Source of the DNA: Paenibacillus sp. FSL R5-0341
GTDB taxonomy: Bacteria; Bacillota; Bacilli; Paenibacillales; Paenibacillaceae
DNA: 64,000 nucleotides
Assembly (NCBI RefSeq): GCF_037975235.1
Contig: NZ_CP150241.1
Location: forward strand, 3,472,001-3,536,000
Reading direction: 5' to 3'
In this document: one piece after another, positions 53,678 to 61,371 of the stretch
Numbering within the stretch: position 1 is the stretch's first letter
Layout of the letters: every line of letters starts with the position of its first letter
Notes under the pieces: generated by a model
Seen by the model: only the letters and a program-made list of their open reading frames with translations
The model's database searches: none
What the model was told of the DNA's origin: nothing
Position numbers and translations under genes: made by a program

Positions 53678-53890
53678 ATGAATACGTTCAAGGGCGAGAT
53701 TCTCTCTCCGGTTATCGGCTGGACAACCCACCACTCCTTTGTGCAAGTTGAAGACAAGTGGTATCTGTTCTATCACGACAGCTCCCTGTCGGAAGGTGTC
53801 CACCACAAGCGTTGCGTTAAATATTCCGAGCTGAAATACAACGAAGACGGAACGATCCAGAAGATCAATCCTTATCCGGATGCTGAGTAA
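53678..53890 (+). pseudogene. C-terminal remnant of a GH43 glycosidase
   Basis: The 70-codon frame reads FKGEILSPVIGWTTHHSFVQ, VEDKWYLFYHDSSLSEGVHH and KRCVKYSELKYNEDGTIQKI, the last blade of a GH43 beta-xylosidase/arabinofuranosidase, but not the family member at 23741. Catalytic residues and the first 230 or so residues are absent; upstream 53580-53670 is frame-broken. It retains its own terminator. Confidence 0.82.
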
Positions 53891-53942
53891 GTTGGCAGGT
53901 TAGCGTAAACAGATAAAATTACAAGATAAGGCATAACATGAG

Positions 53943-53968
53943 GCAGCACCTGACGGGGCTGCTTTTTT
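53943..53968 (+). terminator. Terminator of the GH43 remnant
   Basis: GCAGCACC (53943-53950) and GGGGCTGC (53955-53962) pair with one mismatch, followed by T6. Confidence 0.6.
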
Positions 53969-54086
53969 GATAGGAGGATCAGTTGTGTCACTCAAACTTG
54001 GAGAAAATCTCTGCTGAACAAAGAATATTTTTACTGTGACACTATGTGTAGAACAGTAGAAAATGATTCTTTCTATTGAGGACATT

Positions 54087-54161
54087 TGTCGAGGGACAAG
54101 AACATATTCCCATTGAAGTCGCTATTCTAGCGGCTTTTTTTATTTTATCGGTACAAGTTGA
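54087..54161 (+). repeat. GGACAAGAAC repeat, terminator form (copy k)
   Basis: TGTCGAGGGACAAGAACATA, TTCCCATTGAAGTCGCTA, hairpin GTCGCTATTCTAGCGGC with T7 and ATCGGTACAAGTT, then the sequence diverges before the opposite arm. It lies between the GH43 remnant and the convergent RDD gene; 54162-54274 has no gene. Confidence 0.75.
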
Positions 54162-54274
54162 TAATACAGAGGGAATAAGCTAACGAGAACCGTTAGCTCA
54201 ATCAAACATAACATATGTACAAAATACGAGTTTTGTGAAACAGTAGTAATGATTTAAAAGCTGCACCGGGATTT

Positions 54275-54670
54275 TTACCCTATAAAGTCGTGAATCGCAC
54301 GTCGATCTTCACGCAGACCGACCATAAACGCACTCACGATAACTCCGATACCCAAAGTTATTACATACACCACAAGTCCAGCCACAACAACTCGCATCAG
54401 CATCGTACCAATTTTTGGTGGTTCATGTGTATCGTAATTACGGATTCGAATTCCACATATACGTTTTCCTATGGTTCGACCATACCAGTAAACTGGTAAT
54501 AAAATTGAGTATAACGCACTAAGTAGTTTTGCAATCGGCTCATCCGTATCAAAGTTACCCGTAAGAATACCTGCAATAATCACTAACGGAATTGAAATAA
54601 TAAGACTATCCAATACACCTGCTCCTAATCTAATCCAAAAACCTGCTTTATACAAAATGCTTTCCTCCAA
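54275..54670 (-). CDS. RDD family membrane protein
   Basis: A 131-residue membrane protein. KAGFWIRLGAGVLDSLIISI has the Arg/Asp pair of the family name; the loop GRTIGKRICGIRIRNYDTHE and the end LREDRRAIHDFIG complete the RDD signature. Two to four helices are predicted. RDD proteins are poorly understood membrane proteins, some involved in Na+/Li+ tolerance. AGGAAAGC precedes ATG 54670. Monocistronic. Confidence 0.88.
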   Translation of the reverse strand: MEESILYKAGFWIRLGAGVLDSLIISIPLVIIAGILTGNFDTDEPIAKLLSALYSILLPVYWYGRTIGKRICGIRIRNYDTHEPPKIGTMLMRVVVAGLVVYVITLGIGVIVSAFMVGLREDRRAIHDFIG

Positions 54671-54891
54671 ACTACAATTTTAAACTAGACGGCTAATTTA
54701 CTTCATGAACTCCCTTCATTAAAATATCTAACTTTATGTACACAACTCAGATAGTATAACAGAAAATTTTACCTTTTTACGATATATCTCCTAATTCTTT
54801 TCAATTGCATTCTTTGTGAATTTTATAACAAACTCTTAACTGCTGTCCGTGTTTACTACTACTAAACACAATATTAATTATGTAAACCAAA

Positions 54892-54921
54892 AAGGCTACT
54901 CAACTTTTGTTAAGTAGCCTT
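54892..54921 (-). terminator. Terminator of the membrane protein gene at 54910
   Basis: On the minus strand AAGGCTACT (54921-54913) pairs with AGTAGCCTT (54900-54892) and is followed by TTTT. The hairpin's first arm overlaps the last codons. Confidence 0.7.
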
Positions 54922-55374
54922 CTGTTCGTTCTGTATCTGCTCTCTTCGCCAAATCTTATTCTCTACAATAGCATAGACTAACCCAGCGATGCCAAAGATC
55001 CATATCGATGTCACTCGATTAAGATGGTATCCATTCACGAAATATGGATTGTACATGAGATCAAAAACCCACAGCCCGCCCCATCCAAAACCCGCCATAT
55101 AGATGAAAGGTCTCACCATAGGAAAGCGTACATATTTCCGTAGCAGCCATGAGATCGGGCTGAGAATAACAACATAAAATGCGAGTAAATAGTGCCCGAA
55201 TCCCAGGATGAGCGACAAAATATATATCAGCCCCCCCAAATTACGTAAGCCGTAATACTCTGTCGTTGTAATTTGATACCCTTCAATCCTTTCAAGAATG
55301 AGGCCTGCCGTTAAGCTTATCCCGATAAATATAAATGCTAATATCATGTAACGTTGAACCGCGTTCACCAACAT
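54910..55374 (-). CDS. Four-helix membrane protein of unknown function
   Basis: A 154-residue protein with helices at about 8-28 (MILAFIFIGISLTAGLI), 48-72 (GGLIYILSLILGFGHYLLAF), 88-110 and 125-140 (SIWIFGIAGLVYAIV), and short cytosolic termini (KIWRREQIQNEQK). I recognise no family. It is flanked by the RDD gene and the siderophore lipoprotein gene, each with separate signals. No clear ribosome binding site is seen. Confidence 0.7.
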   Translation of the reverse strand: MLVNAVQRYMILAFIFIGISLTAGLILERIEGYQITTTEYYGLRNLGGLIYILSLILGFGHYLLAFYVVILSPISWLLRKYVRFPMVRPFIYMAGFGWGGLWVFDLMYNPYFVNGYHLNRVTSIWIFGIAGLVYAIVENKIWRREQIQNEQKAT

Positions 55375-55515
55375 CAGATCACCCCAATGTCTAAACGAAA
55401 CCAGAACAGCTCAAGTTACATGAATTCAAACAAATTAAACAATTACACATATACTGCCATTAAGTTCTGTTAATTGTTAAAGTTAATCCATAGTGAATGC
55501 TCTAATCCACCTACA

Positions 55516-56478
55516 CTACTTCTGATCTTCCAGAATCATCGTACCCAGGCGGTCCATAAGCTCCATTCTTCCCATGGCTGTGTACGAGTAGTTGTAATTA
55601 TCGACATTGGAGATTTTATAGATTTTTCCATTTTTCACGGCGTTCATGTTATTCCACACTTTGCTATCGACCATCTTGTTCTCACTATTCTCCATCAGCA
55701 GCAGACGATCCGGATTGACCGATACCATAGCCTCCAGCGCGATCTGTTTACCGCCCCAGCCCTCTGGATCAGGAATACCGTCTGTGCGCTTCAGGCCCCA
55801 CTCACCGTATAACATCTCCGCTGCACCTTTGTTCGAATAGATGACTAGATTGTTTGGATATGTCTCAATTACGGCAAAGGATTCACCATGTACAGCCGCC
55901 TCCAGCTTTTGTTTCCACTCTGCAGATTTCGCATCATATTTGGCCAGATATTCATCTTTCTTGCTTTCTTCTCCAAACGTATCTGCCAGGTAGGTCAGGC
56001 GTTCTCTCCAATCGTAGTAGGAGTATGGCAATGCAATCGTAGGCGCTATTTTAGACAAAGTTTCATACTGATCCGTGTTAAAATCCTTACCCAGGATGAT
56101 CAGATCCGGATTGGCACCCGCTATAGCTTCAATGCTGAAGGGGAAACCATACCAGCCCAGATTAACGGTATCTGCACTCAGCTGATCCTTAATGGTTGGC
56201 GTAAGTTCCTCCGGGTTACCATAATCCGCGCTCATTGTCGCTACAGGTGTTTTCCCAATGATCAACAGCTCTTCTGTAGAGCCAGACAGATCAACAATGC
56301 GCTCTGGATTCAAAGGGATCGTAATTTCTTCTCCATTCGGGTTAGTAATCAATTTGGTCGTCGCTTGTGTGGTTGCCTCTGAGGAGCTGACCACTTCACT
56401 GGTGGTCTCGGTCGTTCCACAGGCCGCCAAGGTGAGCATACAGCATAGTGCAATCCATACAGGAATTCGTTTAAACAT
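55516..56478 (-). CDS. Iron-siderophore binding lipoprotein (FecB/FhuD type)
   Basis: A 320-residue class III binding protein. MFKRIPVWIALCCMLTLAAC ends in the lipobox Cys (residue 20). The mature part follows the FhuD/BtuF fold: NPERIVDLSGSTEELLIIG, FSIEAIAGANPDLIILGKDF, YETLSKIAPTIALPYS, LTYLADTFG and EAMVSVNPDRLLLM. ATG 56478 fits AAAGGAG; an in-frame ATG at 56487 is one base from it. It lies 80 bases after the second ABC half-transporter gene and is likely cotranscribed with it, giving an unusual pairing with exporter-fold ABC proteins. Confidence 0.92.
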   Translation of the reverse strand: MFKRIPVWIALCCMLTLAACGTTETTSEVVSSSEATTQATTKLITNPNGEEITIPLNPERIVDLSGSTEELLIIGKTPVATMSADYGNPEELTPTIKDQLSADTVNLGWYGFPFSIEAIAGANPDLIILGKDFNTDQYETLSKIAPTIALPYSYYDWRERLTYLADTFGEESKKDEYLAKYDAKSAEWKQKLEAAVHGESFAVIETYPNNLVIYSNKGAAEMLYGEWGLKRTDGIPDPEGWGGKQIALEAMVSVNPDRLLLMENSENKMVDSKVWNNMNAVKNGKIYKISNVDNYNYSYTAMGRMELMDRLGTMILEDQK

Positions 56479-56558
56479 CGTCGTCATTCTCCTTTTATGT
56501 CAGTTCATTTGCCACATTAGGCTTATTTGCTTCAGTTACTTTATCTATCTCATCGAAC

Positions 56559-58310
56559 TCATGATCCGTTCACTTTTACCTGCCAGCCTTCCGCATCCTG
56601 TTGTAATTGCCACAGACGAGCGTAGATGCCCGAGTAATCTAACAATTGCGCATGAGTTCCTTGCTCTACGAGCTGACCTTGGTCCAGAACGAGAATCTGA
56701 TCGGCATTCTGAATGGTCTTTAATCGGTGTGCAATCAAAATAACCGTCTTGTCCGCAACCAACTCATTGATCGCTTGCTGCACCGCAGCTTCGTTCTCCG
56801 GATCAAGTGAAGCAGTGGCTTCGTCAAGCAATACGATCGATGCATTTTTTAACAAAGCACGCGCAATGGAAATCCGTTGTTTCTCCCCACCAGATAACGT
56901 CGATCCACCCTCGCCAACGAGCGTATCGTACCCTTGAGGCAGATTGGAGATGAACTCATGACAACAAGCTCTGCGTGCGGCCTCTTCAATCTCAAATTGC
57001 GAAGCGTCTTTCTTTCCCACACGAATGTTGTTGCCGATCGTATCCTGGAACAGATACACGTCCTGGAAGACCACAGAGATATCCTGCAACAGCTTCTCCG
57101 GGTCCATCTGATCAACGGGTCTGTCACCAATGCGAATGCTTCCTTGCTGTACATCCCAGAAACGGGCAATGAGACGTGTGACTGTACTCTTACCACTACC
57201 GGATGGACCAACCAAGGCAGTAATGGTATGCGGCTCAATCGTAAAGGACAAGTCTTTCAACACCGGCTGATGGTCATCATATCCAAAGGTCACCTGTTCA
57301 AATGAAATCGCCTGATTAGGCTGTACATCTCCCGTTCCTGCCAACGGAGCCTCCTGCTGCACATCCATAATGCGTCTTGCACTATAAGCGGAGTACCGCA
57401 TCTCCCCATAACTCATCAGTACAACCGTCAAGGGCTCAAATACCTTTGTACCTACCAGCAAAAATAGCAGAAATACCGGTAGGGACAACTCACCGCCTGC
57501 AAGCAAATAACTGCCCACGAGAATCATCCATGTCATTCCTGATCGTGCAAGCAACATCGCGCCCATGATCATTGGCCCCATAATGCCTTCCAACCGAATG
57601 GAAGCGGACTTCAATTCGTCAAAAGAACGACGCAGCCGTTCAAAACGTTTGCCCCCCATATTTTGGGCCTTAATCTCACGAATACCGCTCAGGTACTTCT
57701 GCAGCCGACTGGCGGCTTCGTTTTTGGCTCGATCATGGTTCTCACTCAGTCGTGCCTGAATGGAATCCGTAAGCCATAACAGCGCCACACCAAAGGGAAC
57801 CGCAACAAACATGGCTACGGCCATTCTCCAATCCACCAACAGAAGTCCGCCAAAAGCGAGTACCGGAAGCACAGTCGCGCTGATCAGCTGCGACAGATTG
57901 TGAGAGATCGTATGCTCGACCTGACCATAATCGCTCAGGATCAGATTCGTTAGATCCCCAGGATCACGTTTTCCGAAAAATCCTAACGACAAATGCCGAA
58001 TATGTTCGGCCAACTTCAACCTTCCTGAGGCCGCGAGGCTGTATGCTGCTCGATAGGTCTTGTCATAGAGTGAAGCGTAAGCCGCGTATTCAACCAGAAG
58101 CCAGGCAAACAGGATGCAGCACACAATCCACATTCGGTTGATATCCAGTCCAATATCCGGATCAGCGAAAGACTTATAGATCGTATTGAATATGTCCACA
58201 AGCAGCGCCGCAGGAACGATCTTTGCAATCCCGTCCAGAATCGCTGCAATCACTGAAGGAAGCAGACTACGCGGGTTACCGCCAGATATATTGGTTAAAT
58301 AATTCTTCAT
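56559..58310 (-). CDS. ABC half-transporter, exporter fold (siderophore uptake type, subunit 2)
   Basis: A 583-residue fused membrane/ATPase protein. Six helices in residues about 15-310 are followed by a nucleotide-binding domain with Walker A GPSGSGKST, signature LSGGEKQR, Walker B IVLLDEATASLD and H-loop AHRLKTI; all catalytic residues appear present. Its ATG (58310) overlaps the stop of the partner gene as ATGA, so they form a heterodimer. With an AraC regulator, Fur box and FecB lipoprotein, the set resembles YbtQ/IrtB-type importers that use the exporter fold. A chelator exporter is the alternative. Confidence 0.9.
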   Translation of the reverse strand: MKNYLTNISGGNPRSLLPSVIAAILDGIAKIVPAALLVDIFNTIYKSFADPDIGLDINRMWIVCCILFAWLLVEYAAYASLYDKTYRAAYSLAASGRLKLAEHIRHLSLGFFGKRDPGDLTNLILSDYGQVEHTISHNLSQLISATVLPVLAFGGLLLVDWRMAVAMFVAVPFGVALLWLTDSIQARLSENHDRAKNEAASRLQKYLSGIREIKAQNMGGKRFERLRRSFDELKSASIRLEGIMGPMIMGAMLLARSGMTWMILVGSYLLAGGELSLPVFLLFLLVGTKVFEPLTVVLMSYGEMRYSAYSARRIMDVQQEAPLAGTGDVQPNQAISFEQVTFGYDDHQPVLKDLSFTIEPHTITALVGPSGSGKSTVTRLIARFWDVQQGSIRIGDRPVDQMDPEKLLQDISVVFQDVYLFQDTIGNNIRVGKKDASQFEIEEAARRACCHEFISNLPQGYDTLVGEGGSTLSGGEKQRISIARALLKNASIVLLDEATASLDPENEAAVQQAINELVADKTVILIAHRLKTIQNADQILVLDQGQLVEQGTHAQLLDYSGIYARLWQLQQDAEGWQVKVNGS

Positions 58311-60106
58311 CGCACTGCACCTCCAAGCTTCCAGGAAGCTGCACTGATATGAGCCTGCCACATGTGCTCGTATACCCCGCCTAGTGCACGCAATTGATCA
58401 TGTGTCCCACGCTCGGCAATCGTACCCTTTCGGATCACGAGTATTTGCTCGGCTGCCCGAATCGTTGTTAGACGATGAGCAATAATCAGTACCGTTTTGC
58501 CTTGAACCAATTGGGCCAGACCTTGCTGGATCTTGTGTTCATTCTCTGCATCCGCATAGGCTGTCGCTTCATCCAGGACCAGAATGGGAGCATTTTTGAG
58601 CAACGCCCGTGCAATTGCAATTCGCTGTGCTTCACCGCCGGACAGGTACGTGCCGCCTTCTCCGATTTTGGTATCATATCCGGCGTCCAGCTTCTCGATA
58701 AATTCATGACAGCAAGCAGTTTGAGCCGCAGCTATAACATCCTGTAGTGAAGCCGATGTATTGCCCATCCGAATATTTTCTTCAATCGTATCGTAGAACA
58801 GATGTACATCCTGAAATACAAAGGACACGGTATCCATCAGCTTCTCCGTCCCCATCTCCTGAATCGGAATTCCACCAATCGTAATCTCACCTTCCTGTAC
58901 ATCCCAGAAACGAAGCAATAGATTGGCAATGGTCGACTTTCCTCCACCAGAAGGTCCGACAAGTGCAGTCATCTCTCCTGCTTTGGCTACAAAATCAATC
59001 TTTTCAAGTACGGGTTTATATGCTTCGCTCTCCTTACGCTCATAAGCAAAAGATACCTGCTGAAAGGCAACCTCATATGTATCCGGAACTTTAGGCAACA
59101 CAGGCTCTTGTACAACCGGCTCGGCAAACACCGATTCAATCCGTTTCTGTCCTTCCACAATCTCTCGCATCCCACTACCCAGATACATCAACTTCAATAA
59201 CGGAGCAGATAGACTCGGGGTAATAATCAGAAACAGAATAAACGTGATCGCAAACGACTGATTCCCCGTATTTCCACTCGACAGCAGAATACCCACCGGA
59301 ACAATGAAAGTAAATAAAGAGATCATGATCACAAAAAACAGCCCGTAAGATGTTTTACACAAATCTGTTATTCTCAACGAAATATCCCGGTAACGCGTTA
59401 CCGCCTGTTTAAACGTCAAAAACGAATCGGCTGTAATGCCAAATACTTTCACTGCCGGCATACCTCTCACGTATTCAACTCCAGTCGCATTCATCTCTTC
59501 GATGGCAAGTTGAAAATTACGATAAGCCTGACGGCCGCGTTCGCTACGGAAGATACGACTTTGCAGCCAGAACCCAATTCCGATCGGAACTAACAGCGTC
59601 AGCGCCATACGATAATCGAGCCAGAATAAGTATCCCAGCAGCATTAACGGAATTACAATCGCACTGACCAGATCCGGCAACTGATGGGCGATAAACTTCT
59701 CGATTTTCTCCACACTGACCTCGATAATCTTCTTCAGCTCACCGGTTGCCGTTCGGGTGTGATACCCCATGGGGACTTTGGCAACATGCTCCGCAAGTCT
59801 TACTCTGAGCTGGTACAAAATGTTGAATGCGGCAATGTGTGAGCACATCCCCCCGATATAGAGCGCAATAAGCCCCCCAATCAGGGCTACGAATGCGACG
59901 ATCCCCCAATAGATCAACAGATCCCTATCCATGGCTGAGGGTTGCCCCGCATGAGTTAGCAGTTCCTCGACGATCTTGTACACCCCGATAAAAGGAACAA
60001 TCTGCAACAGACTCGACAGCGTCGAGAAGATACTTGCTGTGATCAGCAGACCTTTACGCTCCTTCGTCACCTGCATTAACCCGGACACTTCAGATGTGTT
60101 GTTCAT
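58307..60106 (-). CDS. ABC half-transporter, exporter fold (siderophore uptake type, subunit 1)
   Basis: A 599-residue partner half-transporter. MNNTSEVSGLMQVTKERKGL starts the membrane domain with six helices (to about residue 320); the ATPase has Walker A GPSGGGKST, signature LSGGEAQR and Walker B ILVLDEATAYAD, whose D-loop departs from the usual SALD/SLD, as may be expected in one half of an asymmetric heterodimer. ATG 60106 follows AGGAGGGATGAG; the in-frame ATG at 60139 overlaps the Fur box and is rejected. Iron-regulated first gene of the operon. The comparison is with YbtP/IrtA. Confidence 0.9.
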   Translation of the reverse strand: MNNTSEVSGLMQVTKERKGLLITASIFSTLSSLLQIVPFIGVYKIVEELLTHAGQPSAMDRDLLIYWGIVAFVALIGGLIALYIGGMCSHIAAFNILYQLRVRLAEHVAKVPMGYHTRTATGELKKIIEVSVEKIEKFIAHQLPDLVSAIVIPLMLLGYLFWLDYRMALTLLVPIGIGFWLQSRIFRSERGRQAYRNFQLAIEEMNATGVEYVRGMPAVKVFGITADSFLTFKQAVTRYRDISLRITDLCKTSYGLFFVIMISLFTFIVPVGILLSSGNTGNQSFAITFILFLIITPSLSAPLLKLMYLGSGMREIVEGQKRIESVFAEPVVQEPVLPKVPDTYEVAFQQVSFAYERKESEAYKPVLEKIDFVAKAGEMTALVGPSGGGKSTIANLLLRFWDVQEGEITIGGIPIQEMGTEKLMDTVSFVFQDVHLFYDTIEENIRMGNTSASLQDVIAAAQTACCHEFIEKLDAGYDTKIGEGGTYLSGGEAQRIAIARALLKNAPILVLDEATAYADAENEHKIQQGLAQLVQGKTVLIIAHRLTTIRAAEQILVIRKGTIAERGTHDQLRALGGVYEHMWQAHISAASWKLGGAVR

Positions 60107-60117
60107 CTCATCCCTCC

Positions 60118-60138
60118 TGATATTAATAATCATTCTCA
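60118..60138 (-). promoter_or_regulatory. Fur box
   Basis: On the minus strand TGAGAATGATTATTAATATC plus A resembles the 7-1-7 Fur box (TGATAATNATTATCA) with 13 or so of 15 core matches, located just upstream of the ribosome binding site of the first ABC gene. Ferric uptake regulator binding would repress this operon under iron sufficiency. Confidence 0.75.
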
Positions 60139-60256
60139 ATATGGCGCAGTGCTATATACGCACATTAATATCTCACAGGGACGTGGGCAACCGCTACCCC
60201 AATCCGGAGCAAAAATACCTCAATACGGATTAAAAGTAAATGCTACGAGAAGCCTA

Positions 60257-61258
60257 CTAGAACGTTTGATTAAAATACGTGGATGGTGTCATGCCATACT
60301 TGCGTTTGAATTGAGCGGAGAAGTGACTCGTTTTATTAAAACCCACCGCTGCAGCAGCCGTGGTCACATTCATCTGTCTGGTCTCCAGCAGGTAATACGC
60401 TGCCTCCAGCCTCTGCTCAATGACATACGCATGTACAGGAAGACCGAACAATTGCTTGAATCCTTTTTTCAGCTTGAATTCATTCAGACACACTTGTCTG
60501 GAGAGCCCTTCAAGAGTTGGCGGATGTGCCAGATTCGCATCGAGAATGTGCTTCGCCTGTTGCAAACTGGTCAGGTCCGTCCGGGACAAGCCACTATGCT
60601 TCGCAGGTAACTGACGCTCCAGAATACATTCACTGAAATATACCGCGAGCAGCTCAAGTGCTTTTCCGTTTAAATACAGTTGTTTCAGTTCTCCCGAATA
60701 CGGGCATTGTGTCATCTCGTTAACGATTCGAATCATCGTCGGTGTCATCTTCGCATTATAGAAACCTCCCCCACTTCCAGCGATGGCTGTCATGAGCTGT
60801 TGTATGGGAAGCTGCTGCATCATTCCACTGATCGGTGTCTGATCCAGCTTCAACGTAAATCCCTTGAAGTGCTGCTGTAATCCAAACTCACACGTACTGC
60901 TCGTATATCGACTGCCATATGCAGAACTTTCCTGATTATGTACATGAAATTCACCCAGCTTGCCATCAATGTTCCATGATATGCTCTCACCAATACAGAA
61001 GCTTAACTTGATACTATCATCCTGCTCCAAACTGCTCAAAGCGGTTGGTCGATGGAATATCGCATCACTATACACGAGTTCCATGGAGGGATGAATGCGA
61101 TTCAGCTGCCAGTATCCCTGACCAATCTCTTCAGGAATATGAATGATTCGTTCGGCAGAGCTGCTTTGGTAAAATGTATTTAATCTCGCTGCCAATGCAC
61201 AGCGCTGATCTTCTTTATTTTGAATGGCGTACCATGTCTCTGACACCTTGGATTGCAT
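60257..61258 (-). CDS. AraC family regulator, PchR/YbtA-like
   Basis: A 333-residue regulator. The C-terminal AraC domain is HILDANLAHPPTLEGLSRQV, CLNEFKLKKGFKQLFGLPVH, then YVIEQRLEAAYYLLETRQMN and GFNKTSHFSAQFKRKYGMTP, as in PchR/YbtA, which sense siderophores and activate uptake. The N-terminal ligand part (about 1-230) has no known motif. AGAGGGGAAG precedes ATG 61258. It is placed directly upstream of and codirectional with the Fur-boxed ABC operon, so it is its probable activator. Confidence 0.9.
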   Translation of the reverse strand: MQSKVSETWYAIQNKEDQRCALAARLNTFYQSSSAERIIHIPEEIGQGYWQLNRIHPSMELVYSDAIFHRPTALSSLEQDDSIKLSFCIGESISWNIDGKLGEFHVHNQESSAYGSRYTSSTCEFGLQQHFKGFTLKLDQTPISGMMQQLPIQQLMTAIAGSGGGFYNAKMTPTMIRIVNEMTQCPYSGELKQLYLNGKALELLAVYFSECILERQLPAKHSGLSRTDLTSLQQAKHILDANLAHPPTLEGLSRQVCLNEFKLKKGFKQLFGLPVHAYVIEQRLEAAYYLLETRQMNVTTAAAAVGFNKTSHFSAQFKRKYGMTPSTYFNQTF

Positions 61259-61371
61259 CTGGCTTCCCCTCTCGTTGTCTGTTGTTTCAGCTTATTATAT
61301 AAGAAAGAAGCCATATTGGACATATGGCCTCTGTTACTCAGAATTTAGCGTATGATGTTATGAATGAATAC

